Shown piece after piece: positions 57,316-64,000 of a stretch of DNA of 64,000 nucleotides. The notes beneath the pieces are model-generated. The model was given only the letters and a program-made list of their open reading frames with translations. It did no database searches and was not told the DNA's origin. The DNA comes from JALZHR01 sp036388475 (GTDB taxonomy: Bacteria > Acidobacteriota > Blastocatellia > Pyrinomonadales > Pyrinomonadaceae). The DNA lies in contig DASVRT010000021.1 of NCBI GenBank assembly GCA_036388475.1, positions 62,001 to 126,000 of the forward strand, in the 5' to 3' direction. Every line of letters starts with the position of its first letter. Positions within the stretch are counted from its first letter, which is position 1. A program made the position numbers and the translations under genes.

Positions 57316-58222
57316 AGTTAGTCGGTGCCGGTGTCGGTGACTGGCTCGCCGGAGTTCCGTTGGTCGTCGGCTGCGCCGACCGCATTAATTGCCCGACGAT
57401 AGCCGCGGCGGCATTGAACACGAGATTGACCTGCTGTTTGACTTCTTCCGGCTCGACTTTTTTATAATCGGTCGGTTCGGCGAAAAGACTCGCGTCGGCG
57501 GTCGTCGTGATGTTGCTCATCTCCGTGCCGACTCTGATTCCGCTGACGCCCTGCACGTTTCCGCCCTGCGATTGCGAAACCGTCTCGGAGCGCAGCGGCA
57601 GGCTCGTTTCCTTATCGACATAGACGAACGATTCGGTGTTGACCTGTCCGGCTTGCGTTCCGGTGTTGGCGGTCGCGCCGTAGCGGTATTTGATGACGGT
57701 GCGCCCGCTCAATTGTTCCTCGCCGACGCGTTCGACGCCGCGAATATTTTTGACCTGGTTGACGATTTCGCCGGGCATCAGCATTCTTCTGACTTCAAAA
57801 CCGAGAGCGTCTTTCGTCAATTCCGCATATTGCTTGCGGTTCGGCGAAATGACGAATTGTTTTCCGCCTTTATCCAGATAGATAAGCTTTTCGCCGCCCG
57901 GCAGAGAAAATTCCATCCGCCGGTCTTCGCCGTTGCGCGCGACGTTTGCCTGCACGCTCGGCACGCTCATTTTCTGGTCGCCCAGCGTCTCTAGTTTCAG
58001 CGTGACGGTCGCCGTATAGACATCCGGTTCTTTCGTCTCAACGCCGGAACTGCTTGAAGTATTCGCGTTCGTGTTCGTCAAATTCGCGTTCGAATTGATA
58101 TTGATGTTTAGATTGGAACTGTTTGAAATGGTCGTATTGGAATTGCCGTTCGACACCGGCGCGCCGCAGCCGAGCGTCAAAGCCGCCGCCAGCGACAAAA
58201 GCAGAAAAGACAAATTTTTCAT
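57314..58222 (-). CDS. Lipoprotein of unknown function
   Basis: 302 residues with a lipoprotein signal (SFLLLSLAAALTLGCG, lipobox LTLGC). A long Asn/Ser/Thr-rich low-complexity region (about 25-60; SNLNININSNANLTNTNANT) is followed by a beta-rich domain (VTLKLETLGDQKMSVPS, GEKLIYLDKGGKQFVISPNR, TVIKYRYGATANTG). It ends in a Pro/Thr/Ser tail. Such Asn-rich stretches occur in surface-exposed lipoproteins. No enzymatic function visible. Confidence 0.8.
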   Translation of the reverse strand: MKNLSFLLLSLAAALTLGCGAPVSNGNSNTTISNSSNLNININSNANLTNTNANTSSSSGVETKEPDVYTATVTLKLETLGDQKMSVPSVQANVARNGEDRRMEFSLPGGEKLIYLDKGGKQFVISPNRKQYAELTKDALGFEVRRMLMPGEIVNQVKNIRGVERVGEEQLSGRTVIKYRYGATANTGTQAGQVNTESFVYVDKETSLPLRSETVSQSQGGNVQGVSGIRVGTEMSNITTTADASLFAEPTDYKKVEPEEVKQQVNLVFNAAAAIVGQLMRSAQPTTNGTPASQSPTPAPTN

Positions 58223-58294
58223 AAACCCTCCCGTTTTCTATTAATAATATTTAGAATAGCGTTTTTATCGACGTTTCAGCAAGAAGTTTATATT

Positions 58295-58376
58295 AGCGGT
58301 AAGCGGTAAACGGTAAATGGTAAGTTCGTTATTTGATAGCTGCAACTTACCGCTTACCGTTTACCGCTTACCGCTT
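58295..58376. repeat. GGTAAAC-type palindromic element
   Basis: Left arm: four units AGCGGTAAGCGGTAAACGGT and following (58295-58324). Right arm: CTTACCGCTTACCGTTTACC and following (58346-58376). The loop 58325-58345 is homologous to the loop at 49550-49570. It ends beside the stop codon of the gamma-glutamyltransferase gene. Confidence 0.85.
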
Positions 58377-58377
58377 T

Positions 58378-60111
58378 TTAATATCCAACCGCTTCGCCGT
58401 CGCTGCGCGAATCAATCGCGCCGAGCCGGACATTTGTTTTTTCTTCAATCGCAATCGCGGTCATCGAGGCGATATTAGCGGGCTTTCCGGCGAATTTATG
58501 CCCGTAATTTTCCAGAATTTTTATCGTGTCCGAACTCATTCCGACCGGCTCGTAAAGCATCTCGTCGGGCAGCCATTGATGATGAACGCGCGGCGCGTCA
58601 ATCGCCTGCTGAATGTTCATATCGTGGTCAATCATATTGACGACGGCTTGCAGCACCGCCGTAATGATTCGCGGTCCGCCGCGCGCGCCCAAAGCGAACC
58701 ACAGCGAGCCGTCTTTGCGCAAAACAATCGTCGGCGTCATCGAAGAAAGCGGGCGCTTGCCCGGCTCGACCTTGTTGCGCTCGCCCTGCACCAAGCCGAA
58801 CATATTCGGCTTGCCCGGTCGCGCGGCAAAATCGTCCATCTCGTCGTTCAATAAAACGCCCGTCCCTCGCGCCGTCACCGCCGAACCGTATAAATCGTTG
58901 ATGGTATAAGTATTTGTGACGACGTTTCCCTGCGCGTCGACGACCGTGAAATGCGTCGTTTCGGTCGGCTCCGTGCCGGCAATTTGCCCGGCTCTGATTT
59001 CGGAGCTCGGCGTCGCTCTGGTCATTCTTATCGAATTTGAACGCGCCTGAGCGTATTTCTTATCAATCAATCTGGCGGTCGGAACTTCGGCAAAATCCGG
59101 GTCAGCCATATATTCGGCGCGGTCGGCGAAAGCGCGGCGCATCACCTCGGTCAGAAGATGATATTTTTCCGACGAAGCCCAGTTCATTTTCTCCACGTCG
59201 TATTTTTCGAGCATATTCAAGGCTTGCAGCAAAACGATTCCGCCCGAAGACGGCGGCGGCATCGTGATAATCTCGTAGCCGCGATACGTGCCTTTCACCG
59301 GCGTGCGCTCTTTCGCCCGGTAATTTTTTAAATCTTCCGGCGTTATCAAGCCTTTGTTCGCCTGCATATCGGCGGCAATCAGCCGGGCGGTTTCGCCTTC
59401 GTAAAAATCCTTTGCGCCGAATCTTTGAATTCTCGAAAGCGTCTGCGCCAATTCCGGCTGCCGCAGGCGGTCGCCTTCGCCGAACAGTTTCCCGTTGTTC
59501 AGAAAAATCTTTTTGCTGTCGGCGTATTTTTCCAGATTATCTTCGTAAGATTTAAAAAGATTTGCCAGTCGGTTCGATAAAACGAAACCGTCCTGCGCCA
59601 GCTTTCGGGCAGGCTCAACCAAATCCGCCCATTTTATTTTGCCCGAGCCGTATTTTTTAAAAGCCATTTCCAGCCCGGCGGGCGTGCCGGGAACGCCCGC
59701 CGCGCGATAGCCGATGGTCGATGAGCCTTCGCCTTTGATAAGCTCGCCGTTTTTGTTCACGAAAATGTCGCGGGTCGCCGCTTTCGGAGCCATCTCGCGG
59801 TAATCAATCGCAGCGGTGCGCCCGTCACGGAAACGAATCAGCATAAAACCGCCGCCGCCCAGGTTTCCCGCTTCCGGGTAGGTCACGGCTAAAGCAATCG
59901 CGACCGCCACTGCCGCATCGACCGCGTTGCCGCCGCGCCGGATTACGTCAATGCCGATTTTCGACGCCAAATCGCTCTGCGAAGCGACCATCGCGCGTTT
60001 TCCGCGCACAGGCTCGCGCCACGCGGCTTTAACCTGAAATTCCGGCGGCAAACCGGCGAAAAGGAAACTAAAAATCAGACAGAAAACGAATAGTTTTTTT
60101 ATTGATTTCAT
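58378..60111 (-). CDS. ggt: Gamma-glutamyltransferase (secreted)
   Basis: Ntn hydrolase that splits gamma-glutamyl bonds, for example in glutathione. 577 residues from ATG 60111 with a signal peptide (LFVFCLIFSFLFAGLPPEFQ). Landmarks: DVIRRGGNAVDAAVA, EAGNLGGGGFMLIR, the new N-terminal Thr of the small subunit in ETTHFTVVDAQGNVV, YGSAVTARGTGVLLNDEMDD, SSMTPTIV and GARGGPRIITAVLQ. Likely periplasmic. GGT yields glutamate or gamma-glutamyl products; 5-oxoprolinase encoded at 33111-35540 could act in related glutamyl metabolism. Confidence 0.95.
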   Translation of the reverse strand: MKSIKKLFVFCLIFSFLFAGLPPEFQVKAAWREPVRGKRAMVASQSDLASKIGIDVIRRGGNAVDAAVAVAIALAVTYPEAGNLGGGGFMLIRFRDGRTAAIDYREMAPKAATRDIFVNKNGELIKGEGSSTIGYRAAGVPGTPAGLEMAFKKYGSGKIKWADLVEPARKLAQDGFVLSNRLANLFKSYEDNLEKYADSKKIFLNNGKLFGEGDRLRQPELAQTLSRIQRFGAKDFYEGETARLIAADMQANKGLITPEDLKNYRAKERTPVKGTYRGYEIITMPPPSSGGIVLLQALNMLEKYDVEKMNWASSEKYHLLTEVMRRAFADRAEYMADPDFAEVPTARLIDKKYAQARSNSIRMTRATPSSEIRAGQIAGTEPTETTHFTVVDAQGNVVTNTYTINDLYGSAVTARGTGVLLNDEMDDFAARPGKPNMFGLVQGERNKVEPGKRPLSSMTPTIVLRKDGSLWFALGARGGPRIITAVLQAVVNMIDHDMNIQQAIDAPRVHHQWLPDEMLYEPVGMSSDTIKILENYGHKFAGKPANIASMTAIAIEEKTNVRLGAIDSRSDGEAVGY

Positions 60112-60138
60112 AACTTTGGTTTTTTGATAATACAACAA

Positions 60139-60461
60139 AATTTTACCAGTTCGGGAATTTTATGCGAAAGGCGGAAACGCGGACGGTGAAGAAGCGTGTT
60201 TCAAGATTAATTATTGGAAACACGAATTTCGAGGAGCGTGTCCGAATGCTGAACCGGACACGCCCGTTCATCGCCCGCGTTTTCGGCTTTTTTGAAGATT
60301 AAATCCGATTAAATTTTTAACAGTCCGTACAGTGTCTTGGCAAATAATGTAAAATGAAGTAAATTGAAGTGTTTCACTCTGAAACATCCCCACAATTTAT
60401 AAAAATTCGCCTGCAATCTCCGGAACTAAAAAAATCGTTTTGGAACGAGGTCAAACGTAGT
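60139..60461. other. Intergenic region between ggt and the C25 peptidase gene
   Basis: 323 bases between divergent genes, AT-rich near 60300-60400, a likely promoter zone. On the minus strand 60170-60275 can be divided into five roughly 21-base units and may be a decayed 21-bp repeat; this is uncertain. No gene is seen. Confidence 0.4.
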
Positions 60462-63050
60462 ATGAAAAAGATTATTTCAACAATTATTATCACCATCCTT
60501 TGTTTTTCGTCCGTGCTTTCTGTTCCCGCGCAGAAAAATTCAGGTTTAACCGCATCGAGTCCGATTTCGCGAGGCGCAAAATTATTCGATTCGGTGGCGG
60601 CTTTTACGGACGAAAACGGCGTTTGGCTCGAATGGCAGACGGGAATCGAAAACGAAATTTTAGGCTTTCACGCTTATCGCGTCGAAAACGGCGAAAAACA
60701 GCTTGTCAGCCCCGTTTTAATTCCCGCCAATCTGTCGCCGCGCGGCGACAAAACGACGCAGGGCAGAAACTACAATTACTTTGACCCGCAGGGCACCTCG
60801 CGCGCCGCCTATGTTATTGAAAGCATTGACTTAAACGGATATAAACAAACATCGCGCGAATTTTACCCGCAGGTTGTTTCGGATTTGAGCGCCCGGGCGG
60901 GCGTCGCGTCGCAGGAATTACAAAAACGTTCCGCCGCGTCGAATCCGAGCCTGCAAAAAGACGATTTGAGCCTGCCGAGCGAGCTGAAATCCGAAGCGCA
61001 GACAAATAATTTCGTGCCGGGCGACGCGCAATCGACGCAGAAATGGGTGGCGGCGCAAACGGGCGCGAAAATCGCCGTCAAACAGGACGGTTTATACCGC
61101 GTCGCGCGCGCCGAGCTGCAAGCCGGCGGATTTAACGTCAATGCCGCGACCAATCTCTGGCAGCTTTACGCGGACGGCATCGAGCAGGGCATCAACGTCG
61201 GCGCAAACGGCGATTATATCGAATTTTACGGGCGCGGAGTCGATTCTCTCGAAAGCGATGCGCGCATCTATTATCTGGTCGTCGGAACCGAGCCGGGCAG
61301 ACGAATGGGAACGACCTTTATTCGCGGTATTGCAGCGAAAGTCGTCGCGCCGAACTTCGACCAGCTCGCCGTTAAAAAGGAGCGACTGACTTATCTGAGC
61401 CCGATTTTGAACGGCGACGCGGAAAACTTTTTCGGCGCGTTTGTCAGCAGCGGCAGCCCCGGAATTACGACTGTAAATCTTTCCGACCTCGATTCCGCGT
61501 CCGTCCAAACCGTGACCGTAAGCATCACGGTACAGGGCTACACGTTCACGCCGCATCAATACAAAGTTCAACTCAACGAGACGGAAATCGGCACGCTGAA
61601 CGGGTCAAACCGCGATTTGCTGTCGGCGAATTTCAGCGTGCCGTCTTCGCTGCTGGTCGAAGGAACGAACACTATAAAAATTTCGGCGCTGACGAATTCG
61701 GTCGGTTTTACCGAAACGGTGAAAATTTCCTATCCGCGTCGTTATCAGGCGATTCAGGAGCGCTTGTCGTTTTACACGCAAAACTATCGCACGACCAAAG
61801 TCCAGCGCTTTAATACGCCGGACATCCGCGTTTTCGATTTGAGCGACCCGACCCGTCCGAGTCTGGTGACGGATTTACAAATTTCCCAGCAGGGCTTAAC
61901 TTATCAGGTCACTTTGCCGAGCGCGCGCAGCCGCGTTTTTTATGCCGTGGCGGGCGGCGGACTTCTGACGGCGGCGTCCATTACGCCGAATGTTCCTTCG
62001 ACGCTTTCGACCGTCGCGCACAGCGCTAATTTAATCATCATTTCCTACAAGGACTGGATGACGCAAGCTGAAAACTGGGCGAATTATCGCCGCGCGCCGG
62101 GTATGACGGTCGAGGTCGTCAACGTCGAAGACGTTTTTGACGAATTCGATTTCGGGCAGCCGACGCCTGAAGCGATTCGCGGTTTTCTGAGCTACGCCAA
62201 AACTAACTGGCAGACGCCGCCGAGCTACGTTCTTTTGCTTGGCGACGCCAGCTACGACGCGCGCAACTTTTTTAATCAGGGCTACAATAATTTTATTCCG
62301 GCGCAAATGGTCGATACGACTTTTTCGACCACCGGCAGCGACGACGCTCTCGCCGATTTCAATGACGACGGGTTAGCCGAAATTGCCGTCGGCAGAATTC
62401 CCGCGCGCGACCCGGCGACCGTGACGACGCTTTTAAACAAAACGGCGGCGTTCGAGCAGGGCTTGGCGACGGCACAGTCGCGAGGCGCGCTTTGCGCCAG
62501 CGATTTGCCGGACGGTTTTGACTTTGCCGGAATGTGCGTGCGCGTGTTACAGCCCTTGCCGCCGGGCATTCCGAAAATGTTTGTCAATCGCGGCGACGCG
62601 GATGCGCGCGCCACCTTAATGAATTCGATAAACAGCGGAAAATATATCGTCAATTATTCCGGTCACGGAACATTCGGCGCGTGGGCGGGAAATTTCTTCA
62701 GCCGCACGGACGTTCCGCTGATGACAAATACTAATACCAACCAGACAATCTTTACGCTATTGACGTGTTTGAACGGCTATTATGTCGATGCTTTCAGCGA
62801 TGGTCTCGCCGAAGTTCTGGTGAAAAAGAGCGAGGGCGGCGCGGTCGTCGCCTGGGCATCGAGCGGAGAGACGACGCCCGACGTGCAGGAAATTATGGCG
62901 ACGCGCTTTTTCCAGCAAATCGGAAACAATTCTGCGCTGCCCCGGATAGGCGATTTGGCGAACGATGCGAAAACGGTAATCGGCGGCGGACGCGACGTGC
63001 GCCTGTCGTGGGTTCTGCTCGGCGACCCGACGATGAAGGTCAAGCCATAG
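60462..63050 (+). CDS. Gingipain-type (C25 family) cysteine peptidase, secreted
   Basis: 862 residues from ATG 60462 with a signal peptide (IISTIIITILCFSSVLSVPA). A large N-terminal beta-rich part is followed by a C25 catalytic domain: LLLGDASYDARNFFNQGYNN, SGHGTFGAW with catalytic His735, and LLTCLNGYYVD with catalytic Cys769. The protein ends soon after the catalytic domain (LLGDPTMKVKP) and lacks the type IX sorting domain found on Bacteroidota gingipains. It may act at the cell surface or in the periplasm. Confidence 0.92.
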   Translation: MKKIISTIIITILCFSSVLSVPAQKNSGLTASSPISRGAKLFDSVAAFTDENGVWLEWQTGIENEILGFHAYRVENGEKQLVSPVLIPANLSPRGDKTTQGRNYNYFDPQGTSRAAYVIESIDLNGYKQTSREFYPQVVSDLSARAGVASQELQKRSAASNPSLQKDDLSLPSELKSEAQTNNFVPGDAQSTQKWVAAQTGAKIAVKQDGLYRVARAELQAGGFNVNAATNLWQLYADGIEQGINVGANGDYIEFYGRGVDSLESDARIYYLVVGTEPGRRMGTTFIRGIAAKVVAPNFDQLAVKKERLTYLSPILNGDAENFFGAFVSSGSPGITTVNLSDLDSASVQTVTVSITVQGYTFTPHQYKVQLNETEIGTLNGSNRDLLSANFSVPSSLLVEGTNTIKISALTNSVGFTETVKISYPRRYQAIQERLSFYTQNYRTTKVQRFNTPDIRVFDLSDPTRPSLVTDLQISQQGLTYQVTLPSARSRVFYAVAGGGLLTAASITPNVPSTLSTVAHSANLIIISYKDWMTQAENWANYRRAPGMTVEVVNVEDVFDEFDFGQPTPEAIRGFLSYAKTNWQTPPSYVLLLGDASYDARNFFNQGYNNFIPAQMVDTTFSTTGSDDALADFNDDGLAEIAVGRIPARDPATVTTLLNKTAAFEQGLATAQSRGALCASDLPDGFDFAGMCVRVLQPLPPGIPKMFVNRGDADARATLMNSINSGKYIVNYSGHGTFGAWAGNFFSRTDVPLMTNTNTNQTIFTLLTCLNGYYVDAFSDGLAEVLVKKSEGGAVVAWASSGETTPDVQEIMATRFFQQIGNNSALPRIGDLANDAKTVIGGGRDVRLSWVLLGDPTMKVKP

Positions 63051-63051
63051 A

Positions 63052-63129
63052 GAATAAACGAATAAGTGATTAAGGGAATAGGTGATTAGGTTTTTATGCC
63101 TTGTCACCTATTCCCCTAATCACTTATTC
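63052..63129. repeat. GTGATTA / AATAAGT palindromic element
   Basis: The left arm (63061-63085) pairs with 63104-63128 with one mismatch; GAATAAACGAATAAGTGATT tandem units extend the left side. It lies between the convergent C25 and FHA genes. Confidence 0.8.
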
Positions 63130-63134
63130 CCTTT

Positions 63135-64000
63135 TTATTTTGGTTGGATTCTTAATAGATAGCTGCACACGGCAATCGGCACGCCGGGCGCGACGGAAAC
63201 TCTCTGTCCCATCGGAACTTCGTAATTGTTGACCATTGCCGGATTGCGTCCTTCGTTTATCAAAAAATATCCCTGTTCGTTGCAGATGAGCGTGACGTGA
63301 CGGCGACTGATTTCCGGGTCGCCGGCGAGCGGGATGTCGACGGGTTTCGATTTCGAGCCGCGCCCGACGCTGATTTCGTTCTGATAAATCGGCACGACGT
63401 TTTGACGAACGCCGCCGCGCCAGATTTCCAGCTTGTAAAGCTCGGTCGTGCGCCCTTTAACGTGGGTCATTTCTTCCGAATCTCCGGCTTCAAAAGGCGG
63501 CGTTTGCTGTTGCTGTTGCTGCGCTAAAGGCGGCGGCTGATACGCGGATTGCGGCGCTTGTTGCTGCGGCGGAATATGCGGCTGCACATTTAGCTGCGCG
63601 ACGGTCGGCGGCGGATGATTCGGCGAAGCTCCGGTCTGGCTCGGCGGCGTGAAATTCGGAATCGGCGTGACTTGATTCGTCGGTTTCGACTGCTGCTGTT
63701 GCTGAGTCGGTTGCGACGGCAGCTGCGGTTTCGGACGCGACAGGATGCTCGTTTTGTTGCTCGAAGAATCGTCCCAGCTGTGCTGGACGCGGACGTCGCC
63801 TTTTTCCAGCGTTCCGTCCACGCGAAGCTCGACGGCGAAAGACTGCGTTTCCAGCTTTTTCTTGCCGGAAATTTCTTTCGCGCGTTCCGCCAGAATGTGA
63901 TAGAGACCCTGTTCCAGACCGCGCCGCCTGACGCCCGTCCAGTCTTTATCGTCTTCCTCGCTGAGAAAAATAATATATTCGCTCGGAATCAAGACCGTGC
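63135..64000 (-). CDS. FHA-domain protein with DUF3662-like N-terminus (5' end outside window)
   Basis: Reads from the right edge, so the N-terminus is missing; the visible part begins within a DUF3662 (FhaA_N)-like segment (VRRRGLEQGLYHILAERAKE). A long Gln/Pro-rich linker (about 90-165, multiple QQQQQ) precedes a C-terminal FHA domain: ISVGRGSKSKPVDIPLAGDP, EISRRHVTLI, NEGRNPAMVNN. FHA domains bind phosphothreonine peptides, so a role with Ser/Thr kinases is expected, as for actinobacterial FhaA; the kinase is outside this window. Confidence 0.88.
   Translation of the reverse strand, partial: TVLIPSEYIIFLSEEDDKDWTGVRRRGLEQGLYHILAERAKEISGKKKLETQSFAVELRVDGTLEKGDVRVQHSWDDSSSNKTSILSRPKPQLPSQPTQQQQQSKPTNQVTPIPNFTPPSQTGASPNHPPPTVAQLNVQPHIPPQQQAPQSAYQPPPLAQQQQQQTPPFEAGDSEEMTHVKGRTTELYKLEIWRGGVRQNVVPIYQNEISVGRGSKSKPVDIPLAGDPEISRRHVTLICNEQGYFLINEGRNPAMVNNYEVPMGQRVSVAPGVPIAVCSYLLRIQPK

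Noticed and set aside
1001..63129. CRISPR arrays among the many repeats
   Set aside because: Units are 7, 8 or 21 bases with no unique spacers and no cas genes.
1..64000. tRNA, rRNA, transposase or prophage genes
   Set aside because: No T-loop-like GGTTCGAATCC context with cloverleaf arms and no transposase or phage-structural proteins seen by eye.

Overview
The window is a chromosomal segment of a Gram-negative, moderately GC-rich bacterium. LpxD (lipid A synthesis), a TonB-type protein, menaquinone-type MenG/UbiE, a YtxJ-type monothiol bacilliredoxin (implying bacillithiol), secreted gingipain-like and gamma-glutamyltransferase proteins, and many short conserved proteins of unknown function together suggest an Acidobacteriota lineage, possibly Blastocatellia/Pyrinomonadaceae. 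That placement is an inference from gene content. No prophage, transposase, CRISPR array, rRNA or tRNA was seen. Layout: 1-7200 holds nadC, a CPBP protease and an NtrY/NtrX-like two-component pair that brackets a secreted protein. 7300-16800 holds an SDR, msrB, lpxD, a Uma2 nuclease, and the run coaBC / two family-4 uracil-DNA glycosylase-like genes / priA. 16900-21600 is a plus-strand run with an isoprenyl diphosphate synthase, a squalene/phytoene synthase and an isoaspartyl-peptidase-like protein. 21800-28700 is a minus-strand stretch of small conserved proteins plus glgP and a macro-domain protein. 29000-30600 holds a small secreted ten-cysteine protein and mtnA. 30700-40700 is a long minus-strand run: an M16-like protein, menG/ubiE, dppBC-type permeases, an ABC ATPase, pxpB-pxpC-pxpA (5-oxoprolinase), an Nramp-related transporter and galE. 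40900-50300 holds a zinc-ribbon/TonB protein, an MscS channel with a cyclic-nucleotide domain, a second Nramp relative, aconitase, a HAD phosphatase and a DUF2059 protein. 50500-64000 is mostly secreted or membrane proteins: a cell-surface protein, a YbjQ protein, a CrtC/AttH-like protein, DinB, twin zinc-ribbon proteins, a lipoprotein, gamma-glutamyltransferase, a C25 peptidase and a truncated FHA protein. The most striking feature cuts across the genes. Nearly every intergenic gap carries a palindromic element whose arms are tandem short units, usually 7 nt (for example AGTTCTC, GATAAAT, GAATTAC, GGTAAAC, TTTTAGA). Several elements share homologous loops as well as arms, so they look like dispersed element families and not just terminators. 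The same heptamers also occur inside coding sequences without breaking the frame (ntrY, coaBC, squalene synthase, isoaspartyl peptidase, pxpC and the CrtC-like gene). They also supply start or stop codons of further genes. The organisation resembles cyanobacterial STRR repeats combined with the protein-invading behaviour of Rickettsia palindromic elements. A second family consists of degenerate 21-bp tandem units with no stop codons in several frames; it occurs at least four times. Other notable points are an isoaspartyl peptidase with Ala at the expected Thr nucleophile, a glycosylase paralogue that lost its cluster cysteines and an active-site His, an M16 protein without its zinc motif, and the ten-cysteine secreted protein behind a structured leader.
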